From: Crotophaga sulcirostris
Taxonomy: Eukaryota > Chordata > Aves > Cuculiformes > Crotophagidae
Length of the DNA stretch: 64,000 nt
Reading direction: 5' to 3'
Assembly: GCA_013397455.1 (NCBI GenBank)
Contig: VYZB01000274.1
Span: forward strand, 670,614-734,613
Part shown: piece by piece, positions 26,101-37,067 of the stretch
Layout of the letters: every line of letters starts with the position of its first letter
Position numbering within the stretch: position 1 is the stretch's first letter
Made by a program: the position numbers and the translations under genes
Notes under the pieces: generated by a model
Told to the model about the DNA's origin: nothing
Databases searched by the model: none
What the model saw: the letters and a program-made list of their open reading frames with translations, nothing else

Positions 26101-28145
26101 CCTGATGCCTTTTTGTTCTCATGCAGGCAGAGATGCCAGACACCGCTATGAAGACCTTTATGTTTTGATCCTTCTCCAAAAATAGCCCTAGGGTAGAGTT
26201 ATGTAGGTTTAATTTAACCTGTCTTAATTGCTTTTGGGAGAGGGGGACGGCATTTGACTGCCATTGTATCGGAAAAAGCAACTGAAAGTCTCAAAAATTT
26301 ACAGCCTGAGAGAAAGGTGAATGTGCAAAACCAGTTTCTGCCAGATTTTTCTAAATGAACTTTTCTTCCTCTCAACATATGCACACAAGGAGAACTACAT
26401 AAATGAAACCAACTGGATGACAAGCATACTAATGCTACCTTCATTTGAAAATAAAATTTGTCTGAAATGGGAAGCCAGATTGAATGCAATTAGAGCGACC
26501 TAAACAAAGCGGAACTTAGAGGTACACTGATTTGTCCTTATCCTCTTTCCCCAGGATGGGTAAAATAATGGATCTGATCATAGCTGTAGCTTGATAAGAC
26601 CACTGTGCATCCTGTGTACCTCTGCACAGCCCTGCAGTCCTGCAGGGTTCCTTTGTTCAAGTCCCTTACTTCTTCCTGCTTTGGAAGCCCTTACTTGTAA
26701 CATCAGTCTAATTAGAGGTAAAAAATGAAACCATGCAGCCTGGTATCTTCAATGACAAACCGTCAGTTTGCAACCACTGGCAAGAATTCACTTAATAGAA
26801 AACAGAAGGCTTGGGTTGAGGGGGACTATTCCAGGATTTTAATGCTTCCTTTTAAAGTGCAAAATGAACAGCTTATATTTATCCTCCCCCCACTGCCACT
26901 CAATTTCTCAACTTACTGATCGAATTTTCAACAATGTTTTCTATGTGTGAAGACTCCAAAGATTCCACATATTCACTTGAAATAACAAAATCAGGAGAAA
27001 AAACAGAAAAAGAGAGACCCTAACCCTTCAGTAAAAAAGGGCTGGCAGTTTAACTCTGTCCTCTCTTGTGTCTTTTGGTCACAAGAGGGAAGTCACATAA
27101 ATAAACGATAACGGATATGCCCTCTTTGCAAAAACAGTCCTAGAAATTTTCTAGATAAGAGAAAACCTAGCTTAAAACCTTTCAGCATGACAATGTGTTT
27201 GGTGCCATTCCTTGTGCCCTGGCTCAGTGTGCGTACTGTCAAACAGTGGGTACATCCCAGGAGCTGCTAGTAAACTGGCAGTGCACATGTAACATAGCAC
27301 TTGTATCAATACAGCAATGCACTCAGCTTATTACTACTCTAATATTCTTCTAGTTGTTTTATAAACACTTTACTACATTTTATAGAGAAAATGACACAGC
27401 AAATATAAAAGAAAAATTCCTTGGCATAACTCCTAGGTTTGCAAAGCTTAACAGTTTCTGATAGGGTCTGGCCAATTGTCTTTGCTGCAGGCCTTTTACA
27501 GTCTCTTGTACTTAATTGTCCTGCTCTCTTGAGCAGATATTTTCTCATCCCCTTTTTTTGCTTCTCCCTTATGAGAACAAAACTAAGGACCCAGTTTAAA
27601 GAAGTTATTATACTCCTTTTTTCTTACTCTGGTTGTTTTATGCAGCTTCACCAGTGGGCCATAGGATTTTGTATGAAGAGATATATAACGAGAGAAAAAA
27701 AACCAAATTGCACAAAAAAGATTTTTTAAACGAGAAAAAATCAACAGAAAAATAATACTTTCTGCTGACTGCAAAGAAAGGGGGTAAAGGAACATGATGG
27801 ACTCATGCGAGACAAACCTCTTTTAGTAGTCCTGGGTTTAACTCATACACCACTTTTCCTTCTCCCTTTAAAGGAGTGTAAGTTGCCAGCTGACAATTCC
27901 ATTTCCAAAGAAGACAGATATTCATTTTTTACTATTTTTCAGGAAAATGTAAAATACAATTTTGTAGTTTACCTCTCCCTAAACTGACTGAATGTCAGCA
28001 AATATTATCTTCTTCCTTAGCTCTCTTAAATTTTCAGAAAACATTCTTTCTATGAGAAGTTTGATTAATTTCTAATATATATTTTCATGAACAGTCAAGC
28101 ACTATGCTGGAAGAGTCTTTGCCAGAAGCCTCTGTATGTGTACTT
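23191..28145. other. Anonymous DNA with purine tracts
   Basis: No named gene. Minus-strand 23340-23219 is open for about 40 codons (KDLLTGICNAPLE, VSLEKLVVELNLQEE) just upstream of the CR1 endonuclease piece. It could be an ORF1-like remnant of that element or chance. A CAAA repeat lies near 23487-23501. A purine tract and a GC-richer patch lie at 25560-25860. Confidence 0.45.
25616..25678 (+). repeat. Purine-rich tract
   Basis: About 60 bases are nearly all A and G, including a short GA run, ahead of a GC-richer patch. Confidence 0.7.
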
Positions 28146-29228
28146 CACAGAATTGTTTAAGTTGGAGAAGACCCTTGATATAATTGAGAATAACTGCAAA
28201 TCTAACATTGCCAAGTCCACCTCTAAACTATGACTTTAAGTGCCACATCTACATGTCTTTTAAATACCTCCAGGGATGGTGACTCAGCCACTTCTGTGAG
28301 TAGCAGGTCCCAATGCTTGACAAACCTTTCAGTGTAGTAATGTTTCCTAATATCCAGTCTAAACCTCCCCTGGCACAATTTGAGGCTGTTTCTTCTCATC
28401 CTGTCACTTGTTACTTGGGAGAAGAGGCCAGCACCCAATGCACTACAACCTCCTTCCAGGGAGCTGTGGAGAGCAATGAGGTCTCTGCTCAGTCTCCTTT
28501 CTCCAGACTAAAGAACTGCAGTTCCCTGAGCCATTCCTCATAACACTTGTGCTCCAGACCCTTCACCAGCCTCGTTGCTCTTCTTTGCACATGCTCCAGT
28601 CCCTCAAGGTCTGTCTTGTAGTGAGGGGTCCAGAACTAAACACAGGATTCAAGGTGTGGCCTCATCATCACCGAGCAGGACAGTCGCTTCCCCGGTCCTG
28701 CTGGCTACACTATTTCTGATACAAGCCAGGATGGTATTCACCTTCTTGGCCACCTGGGCACACTTTTGGTTCGTACTCAACTGGGGGCCGACCAACATCT
28801 CTAGTTCCTTTCTCGCTGGTCAACATTCCAGTCACTCTTCACCAAAGCTGCAGCATTGTATGGGGTTGCTGTGACCCAAGTGCAGGACTCAATGCTTAAC
28901 CTTGTTGTACCCCATACACCTGGCCTCAGCCCATTAATTCAACCTGAACAGATCCCTCTGTAGAACTTCCTTCTCAAACACATCAGGTCTCCTACCCAGC
29001 ATGGTGTTGTCTGCAAACTTACTGAAGGTGCACTCGGTCCCCTTATCCAGATCGTTGATAAAGGTATTAAACGGAAATGGCCCCAGTACTGAGCCCTGGG
29101 TAACACCACTTGGATCAGCAAACAAATGAACTTCTATCTCCTCATGACATTTTCCTATTTTAGCATTAATTTCTAGTCCTTCGGAAATGATTGCACTGGA
29201 CTTATTAATACCCTCTAAAACTTGCAGC
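28146..29228 (-). mobile_element. CR1 LINE, older minus-strand copy with partial RT
   Basis: The element reads on the minus strand from about 29228 to the 3' end near 28146. The 29230-28934 frame has the RT motif B and C region ([14 protein letters not shown], then [10 protein letters not shown]). The second catalytic Asp of FADD is Asn (codons at 29003-29020). After several frame breaks the thumb region follows in the expected order. Last is 28438-28223, with [33 protein letters not shown] and FKRHVDVALKVIV. The 3' end has CR1-like CACAGAATTGTTTAAGTTGG sequence rather than the octamer tail of the younger copies. More stops and frame shifts than in the 2878 and 60283 copies suggest greater age. 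Confidence 0.9.
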
Positions 29229-30372
29229 ATGCAAAGTAAATCTATATTAAACTAAATACTTTGTCTGACTCCTTTTCCTCTATTCTAATTTATGGAAATT
29301 TTTATTTAATTTATGAAGTTTAAAAGTTTATTTAATTTATGAAAACGTTTATTTAACCCTTTCCTCTTTTGCATTCTCAACTAAGTACATGAAATTTCGA
29401 CGAAAATGCATAAAATTATAGGTTATGTTGCTTAAAAGAAGCATAACTTGAAAACCATACACTGGTCATTGTTCAATGTGTTCTAGTTTTGAGAGAGCAA
29501 CTGTCAATATAAAACCCACAAGATTGTTATTGAGAAATTGAAATCTGACCTGAGGATACAGTGAAGGTTGTGTGGTGATGGCAGACATGCATGTGCCGCA
29601 TGTGCATGTGGTGTGTGGTGCATTTGTGTGAGGAAAACTCTTCTGGGGTACCTAAGTGATATGAATGGTCCTGCCTTCTGTTGATGTCATCCGTGACAAA
29701 ACTGTTCAGGCATTCACAGGTGTGTACCATACCCTGCTTCTTAACCTTTTTTCAGTTCTTTTCTCAACATAAAGAAAAATGTATCTCAAACTCACTGAAA
29801 TTTTCCAGCATGTTCTTAGTTCTTTCGCACCGCTTTTTTTCTGGCTTTCTCTCCATTACTCTATGTACTTGGCTTAGGGCAATGCACACAATATATTTTT
29901 TCAACCCATCAACATAAAGACATTCATGAATCTCAGGATGAGCCAAGTTTATGTGAGGTGGACTTACAGGCCCTTTTTTTATTGCTAACAGCCTGATCTC
30001 TGAAAAAAAGAAAGCTATGTATGTGCTTTTGGTATAATAGCAGACTAACTGAAAGCTGTACAGCTGTAACAGAAAGATACATTGACAATGACAAAGGAGT
30101 AAGACTGCAGGGTTAAAGCACCAGACTGAAACCTGTACTTGAAAGGATTTCCCCCATTAGCTGGTAAACCGACTTCTCTGAATTTCCATTTCCTCAGTGG
30201 TAAAGTGGTTCTAATGGTGTTTTCTTGCTTTATAAAGCATTTTCTACAGTAGGAAGAGACAGTACAAGAGGTAGGTGACCTTGTTGTGGAATAAATTGTC
30301 AAGCTGCACCTGAGGATGCTTTCAGTTTCCATGATTTTTGTTTGCCTGACCCAAAGAAGACTTTATATTACC
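29229..30372. other. Anonymous DNA
   Basis: No gene recognised. It includes a TG/CATG-rich stretch around 29566-29630. Confidence 0.5.
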
Positions 30373-30795
30373 TGTGTCCTAGGTTCACCTGGGGTTGAGT
30401 TGATTTTCTTCAATTTCTTATACTGGCCTACCAATGAGAAGGTAGGGAGTGCACAAGAACCTGGGCAGGGACACAGCCAGGACAACTTAACCAAAGTGGC
30501 CAAAAGGAGTATTTGATACCATATGATGTCCGGCTCCAGGTGGAGTTGATCACTGCTGAGGAAAGGGTTTGGCATCAGTTTACCAGTGGTGATCAATTGC
30601 ACTGTGTATTCCTTGCTTTGTACATTCTTTTATTATTATATTGTTACAATTTTTCTCTTCCTTAGCTGTTCTACTAAACTTCCTTTATCCTAGCCCATGA
30701 GTTCTACCTTTTCCTTTCTGATTCTCCTCCTTATTGCACAGGGGCAGAAGTGAATAAGTGGTTGCATGCTTGCTATCCAGGGCTAAACCACAACA
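30373..30795 (+). mobile_element. Solo ERV LTR, avian ERVL-like
   Basis: A sequence of about 420 bp begins TGTGTCCTAGGTTCACCTGG and ends GGCTAAACCACAACA. It has TG...CA ends, the order of blocks I associate with a common avian ERVL-type LTR, and internal landmarks: GGGACACAGCCAGGACA, ACCATATGATGTC, a T/A-rich middle and CTGTTCTACTAAACT. No retroviral gag or pol frame lies next to it, so it looks like a solo LTR. The 5' part is shorter than I expect for the family, suggesting an internal deletion. I cannot find a convincing target-site duplication. The left end could be at 30375 instead. Family name and exact ends are from memory of the repeat, not a search. Confidence 0.75.
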
Positions 30796-31589
30796 GTATA
30801 TTCTATGTCTAGAAACGTACATTTCTTCCGGGGCAGTGATTACTTTTTAAGGTATGTTGTACTTGAAAACTAGTGCAATTCTCCAATTATTAGCATATGA
30901 GGAGTACAGAAAGAAGGACAAGTCACTGTGCAGAGGCTGTTGCTGAACCTAGTCCCTTTTTAGACCCACATCTCTGTGATTGATTGTTTGCTGCTCATAT
31001 TAAGTATTAGTGATTTAAGATAGAGTGCTTGATAGGTGTCAACACAAATTTGTGGTCCATTATACTTCAATGAAGGTAAATATGGAGTCTTTCTGTTGTG
31101 TACATGTTAAATTCCACTTTGTATTATTCACATGACCATCTGTTTTCAGTATAGGTTATTTTTGGGTCATTTTTTTTTATTTTTTTAACATCTGCTGAAA
31201 CCATTTTCTACCATTATGGCCTTCATATGTGCCTACTTGTGTGTGTGTGTGTGTGTGTGATTCCATTGATTCATAAATACTAACACTTTCAATGCAGACT
31301 AAATTGGAAAATTTAAAATGTGAGTAACGGGCAATAATTCAAAAGTCAAGGTTGTAGTTTTGAAATTATTCATGTCAGAAGGAAAACTTAGTGGTTCATT
31401 TTTTCCCCCATAGCTTTAACTCAGTGTTTCGAGAATCACTATATTTCTCTGCATTCTTAATGTATTACTGTTACTCAAAAAAAATGTCCTTCTCAGACTC
31501 CATTCGAAGATGGGTTATAGTTGTAGGCATCACCCTTCTGAGATGAACAGAAGGTCCAATATGTTGGATAGCCCCTCCTCTTAGGGAAG
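30796..31589. other. Anonymous DNA with a TG microsatellite
   Basis: No gene or dispersed element recognised. Confidence 0.5.
31238..31259 (+). repeat. (TG)11 microsatellite
   Basis: Eleven perfect TG dinucleotides. Confidence 0.95.
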
Positions 31590-32726
31590 TTTGCTGCCTT
31601 CCTAAGGCCTGTGTTATGGACTTTGCCAGAAAAATTCCTAGCCTGGTTTGGCCCTCTAAGTATTACCCATTACTGCTCCTCCATGTGGGAGGTGATGAGG
31701 GCTGCAATGTGTAGCCCAAGGACAATCAAAAGAGACTTCAGGGCCTTGGGACAGCTAGTAAGGAAATCTGGAATGCAGGTTATTTTCTTCTCCTTCCTTC
31801 CAGTTGCCGACAGTGACACTTGAAGAAACAGATGCACCGAGTCTCTCAACACATGGCTTCATGGCTGGTGTCATCGCCACAATTTTGGCTTCTTTAATAA
31901 TGGGCTGGCTTACATGGCTAACGTCTGATGTGACTTGCCTTTCTCAAAAGGGAAAAAGAATCTTCACTCAGGAGTTTGCAGGGCTCATTGACAGGACTTT
32001 AAACTAGACTTAAAGGGGGAGTGGGATGATATCAGGCTTGCCCAGACAAGAAGAGAGATGACATGGCAAGATTGGGGTGCTAGTGAGGACCGGCGTCTCT
32101 AAGAAATGTTAGGTACATAGGAGTGCATTTGAAGTTGTACAGAGGTGAGCCAGGGCCTACTGAGGTAATAGGAGCCAAGAAGGAAACACCAATGAAGCAC
32201 TTCAAAGGAATTAAGGGGTGTGCCTCTAAGCAGGTGACATGGTTGACAGCCTGGCTTAAGTGCATCTACATCAACGTACACAGCCTGGGAAACAAACAGG
32301 ACAAGCTGAAAACCGTTGGGCAACAGGAAAACTATGTTATATTGCCATCACTGAAACATAGTGGGATGACTCACACAACTGGAGTGCTGCAATGGATGGC
32401 TACAAGCTCTTCAGAAGGTATAGGCAAGGAAGGAGAGGCTGTGACGTAGCTCTGTATGTTAGGGAGTGTTTGGATTGTCTAGAGCTTGATGATGGTGATG
32501 ATAGGGTTGAGTATTCATGGCTAAAACAGGCTAAACCGTGACAGTAAGAATCAGGAAGGGGATCTACAATACAAATATTGTGTTGGGAGTCTGTTACAGA
32601 CCACCCAACCAGGATGAAGAGATGCACAAGTTATTCTACAAGGAGCTGGACAAAACCACACAATTTCTAGCCCTTGTCCTGGTGGGGAACTTTAACAGAT
32701 ATCTACTGGAAACACATCGAGGCTAA
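31590..32726 (+). mobile_element. CR1 LINE 5' part: end of ORF1 (esterase) and ORF2 endonuclease
   Basis: The first half matches the C-terminal part of CR1 ORF1, which in vertebrate CR1 carries an SGNH-type esterase domain. Around 31675-31700 one frame gives LLHVGGDE, like the third SGNH block. Then come RTIKRDFRALGQLV and a frame change near 31800, followed by 31804-32007 ending in LSQKGKRIFTQEFAGLIDR and TAG. The catalytic-type D-x-x-H site reads DVTC (Cys codon at 31936-31938), so the His is lost. After an untranslated spacer comes the ORF2 endonuclease start at about 32262 (CIYINVHSLGNKQDKL). VLGVCYRPPNQDEEM and VGNFNRYLLE follow at 32538-32726 in another frame. The copy is non-functional. 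It is the only one here that keeps ORF1 sequence. The left boundary is approximate. Confidence 0.85.
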
Positions 32727-32869
32727 CTAAAACAAAACAAGGGAATCTTAAGTTCAGCATGAAGTGATTTGACATTCTCTGCACGTCCTCAACATATTCT
32801 CTCAACATACTAATTAGTCACCTGCTTCAACAGGAGGGAGGGCAGAAGAATGATTCAATTTGAAGAACA
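32727..32869. other. Spacer between two CR1-like pieces
   Basis: I see no clear CR1 similarity in these 140 bases. They may be a decayed part of the element or unrelated sequence. Confidence 0.4.
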
Positions 32870-33080
32870 GTGTTGGCACAAGGACAAATGGGTATCAGCT
32901 GGCTATTAAAAAGCTTAGGCTGCAATTTATAAGATGATTTCTAATTGCCAGAGGGAGAAGGTCATGGAATAGCTTTCCTAATAGAGGTGAGGACAGAAAA
33001 CTTAGTGACTGTAGGACAGAACTTGCTGCAATTTATGTCTGAGATTATAGGATTTGATTATCTGACCCAAGAAGTTCCTG
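32870..33080 (+). mobile_element. Old CR1 ORF2 C-terminus and 3' end, different type
   Basis: Conceptual translation gives YQLAIKKLRLQF, then in another frame a SWNSFPN-like block and RTELAAIYV. This resembles the ORF2 C-terminus of older sauropsid CR1 families (F-W/RHWN-L-P block followed by a short basic and acidic helix), not the FKRRLDEAL type. It could be the 3' end of the 31590-32726 element after deletion of the RT, or an independent older insertion. The assignment rests on remembered similarity. Confidence 0.5.
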
Positions 33081-36000
33081 TTGTTTTGTTGCTCATTTTT
33101 ACTGCCATAGGTACAGCATCCCCATCAAAAACACGTAGGCATTCATGAGTTTACCTGTTTAGTCATAATGGCTGTGAAAGGAACAGAAACTGCAAAAAAG
33201 GTCTGTCCTGATACAACCATATTTGGAGGTAATGGCAAGTATTCATGGAAAAAAGAGGGGTAAAGTAAAGACACTTTAACCTGTGAGCTACACTTTATCG
33301 TATCTAGGCAACAAACACTAGCACCCTATGCTGTGGACCACAGCAGGAAGGAATGGAGAAGCCAAACTGTCTTTATATTCACTATTCAGGAGTGGCCCAC
33401 AACAATAGCAACAGAAAAACAGGATTTATTTAATGTGTCTTTTCTGTATTGACTATATATCTTGTTGAAGACAAGTAATTATTCTTTACTATCACATGGA
33501 TGGGTTCCCTCTTTTGGAAGCTTTGGAGGAGTTTAGGTTATATGTGCGTATCTGAAGTAATTTCTTAGTCTCTTGAGTAACCACATAATACTTGAAATAC
33601 CACCAAGAAGCAATTAATCTTGACAAGGTCCTCTGGAATTTTTATTTTCTTTTTACTCATTGATACTCTTTTTTTAGCTTCTTTTTAATCCTTAGGGTTT
33701 CCTACCTTTACTTTCACGTCATTCTAAATCAAATCCAGAACTTTCTTTAGGCACTCTATACTTATACCATGAATCAGGTTTCCTTTTCTACCCTAACCAG
33801 ACTGCAGGAAGGTTTTATTGAGAGAGAGAGACACTCCATTAGCATGAAAACTGAATTTTGTTGGTGCTCTAATGAAGCAGAATATACCAACATTCCTGAA
33901 CAAGGGAGAGGATTCAGTGTTGCTTTTCTGCAATGTGACTACACTGGAGGAATAATTGTATAAGACGTTGGTAAATGGGCAGAAGATTCTTAGACGAATT
34001 TAATTATCCATAGCCACGTGGATTAACTGAAGTCTGCATTTGACATAACTACTGGGTGAAAGAAGGCAATAAACGCTCGTATTCATCCTCATCACCCTCT
34101 TATTCACCCTCTTATTCGTGCTCTTCTCATGTTCCATGCCATTGTTGATGTTGCCATTGGGCATGAACTTGTTCCTCTAGCACTAAGGCCACAGCTTTTT
34201 CTACTTCTACTGCCCTGCAACTCACTGTGTTGGATATGACCCTGCTGTGACTACTAGCAGAACAGAAAATAGGACAGCACTGTCACCTTTATGCTTCTTT
34301 ATTGATCAAGTCTTTTTGTTCTCCTTTAGATAAGTACTCAAGAATACTTGATGTCAAGCACGAGTACCTTCCTTAGAACAAGTAGTATTTGTTTTTGTTT
34401 TCAATGTGCTTTTGCAAAACATTCTGAAATATAATAAAACTTTGCCTGACTTATGAAACCTGTTCAGCTACTTGACTGTACTGAAATAACATGAATTAAT
34501 GGCTTGAGGCACCTGGTAACTCTACCTGTGAAGCAGAACGGATTCATCCAGTATTCCAGATAAGCATTAAAACCTTTGTAAAAAGCCAATTTGAGAGTCC
34601 TCAAGTAGAGTGAGACCTCTTGAAACAACATTGTTAACCTGTTGTTTAGTAACAGAACTTTAACTTCATATTTGCGCTTGCACTTCACTTGCTGTTGCAT
34701 ACCTTTGGATGGATATAAGTCCCTTGAGGCTCCTGAGTCTTATCCAGCACTATGTTGGAGGGCAGAGAGTAAATTACCTTCTTTTTCTGATGTAATTGTT
34801 TATAGATATTTCAGAGTTGAAGATGTCCAGGGGAATCAAATCTGCATAAATTTATGCCTAACACTTATAGTTAGCAAGGTCAGATTGTTAGGAAAATATT
34901 ATGTCTTTTTTTGGACTAAGACATCATTGAAAAGCAAACAAGATATTTTCAATGTCTACATTCTTCTATATAATTACTTCCCAAAGAGCAAAAATTCAAG
35001 CTTCCAAATCTTCTGAAGTGGTATACTTTGCAGATAACTTTTCTTAAAATGAGATATAAGCACCTACAAACATTGCAAATACAAGCAAAATATATAGGTA
35101 AACATAAACACATTTTAAGCAGAGGCTGAGAAAAAAAATGCAATTAGTTTAATATATCTCACACAAATGTCTTTTAGGCTATGTTTAATTTGATTTTACT
35201 GCAGCTCACTTCTTTTGCGTCCTGCAGGCATTCCATCCATATAGTTGGGCAGATCAAGGCTGCTTCTACACAGTCAAAAAGTCTCAATTAGTATTTTACA
35301 ACATTTCCATAAGTTGTGGGGATAATGTACCTAGGGAAATAATAATATTTTAAATTATGTTTTTTACTGCCAGAGAAGACAGACAGATAAGACTTGATCT
35401 CCTTTTTCATGAAAGGGTAAGCATCTCCAAAGTTGTTTCTTTATGACAGCCTGAAGTATCAGGAAAACTGTGCTTTGTGGCTGAAAGACAAGAGGGAAGA
35501 GAGAGTAAAAATGGATGTTATATTTTTTCCAGCATATTAATACGGAAATGCAATTTAGAATATAATACCTATGCATTTTATGAGATTCACTTCTTTTTTT
35601 TGACTTAAATGTTTTAGTTCCTATACTTACCTAATGCTAAGTGTGATAACTTGACTTCGTATTGGTATACCAGCTGGGGATTTGTTGGGAACAACAATGC
35701 AGCAATATATAAAGCATTTATAGGTGCTTTCAGTGTTCCTTTCTCTTCCTCTAACTAGACTGAGACCTCTTCTGCTTCAGAAATGTAGAAATCTTAAGGT
35801 ACTTCAAGTCAAAGGATCTATGCACAGCACAGAAGTTATTCAAGAGCTTTCAACTACTGGAAGCTGTACTTGGATAAATACCATTGTAACAATCCTGAGG
35901 TAATCAGTTTGATTAAATTAAACTGAATTCTGTTCTATCTTTCTTCTTTTCTGCTTTCACTGAATATTCACATTTTTTTTTCTGGTTGAGTCATATTTTC

Positions 36001-36997
36001 AAGTATGTTGGCAGGTTGACAAGTCATCTAAGACAAAGACTTCATCTTTTATGAGTAAAATATTCCAAAATCCTTAATGCTATCTGTTCATTTCATGCAT
36101 TGCACATTTTTTCCTGGGTTCAATAAAATATATAGTCTTACAATCATATTATAATACACTCCAAAAATATTATTGTAAAAGTGGCAGCAGTTTATTTGAA
36201 AAAATAGTGTGATCATTGTTCTCACATCAGGAAGCTTATATAGAAGTAGAGTTTATAGGTACTTTATGCAGATAGTGTACATAGTGAGCTGAATGAGACA
36301 TGAAGAGGGAGAAGATTTGGAAGAGAAATTCCATGTTTTTAGGTGAAAATAAACAGATGTAGATTTTAAGAGCTAAACAGTGTTATCCATTAAATGTATT
36401 GTTTTGAGATATTTCTTAAAGTATGACATGCATGTTGCAATTCATTATTTAACGTTGTTTAATAGAGACAATAGTTCGGTATTACAGAAAAAGACAGAAT
36501 ACAGTGCATAGTTTTAAAAACATTTCATTTCCAAACTGCGTTGCCTTTTTTCTAACTTTCTAAGTTAATTTCTTTCACATTTATGTATTACAGAATTTGA
36601 AGTCAGGTTAAAATATGCACAGATATGGATCATAAGAGAAAAAGTGAAAAATAATGAAGTGATAGCAAAGGGGAATTAGAGTCCACGCTTTGTCAGACAC
36701 CATGCCTTTACTTTATAACTCTTGCTCCTTCTGTCTTGGCTTGAACACCTACTTTGTCTCTCTGTAAACAACATATTGGGGTTCATCAATCACCAGAAAG
36801 TGGACAACTTTTATAAGCTCCTGATAGATTTTTGCAGACTGACAAATAGGTCATCTGTGGCTTTTCACTGGGAGTGCACTTTGCAAGCTGAGAAAATAAC
36901 CAATTAAATGGTTATCAGTGGGTTTTGCATACTGAAAGCCACTGGCTGTCAAAGTCTTAAACATTCATTAAAGATATTTTATGAAAAGACTCTTTCA
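33081..36997. other. Anonymous AT-rich DNA
   Basis: No gene or repeat family recognised. It includes a 12-bp tandem duplication at 34093-34116 (CACCCTCTTATT twice). The frame at 34642-35016 (124 codons plus strand) has no motif I can recognise. Confidence 0.5.
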
Positions 36998-37067
36998 CAG
37001 TATCACAGTATCACAGTATCACAGCATCACAAGGTTGGAAAGGACCTTTGAGATCATCGAGTCCAGC
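36998..37067 (-). mobile_element. CR1 LINE 3' tail fragment
   Basis: Three TATCACAG octamers and a variant are followed by AAGGTTGGAAAGGACC and a GATCATCGAGTCC block. This is the reverse complement of the CR1 3' end seen at 3650-3695. At only about 70 bp it is one of the shortest CR1 insertions possible to recognise. Confidence 0.88.

Noticed and set aside
34642..35016. 124-codon plus-strand ORF
   Set aside because: Hydrophobic AT-driven composition, no motif, and an opposite-strand ORF overlaps it.
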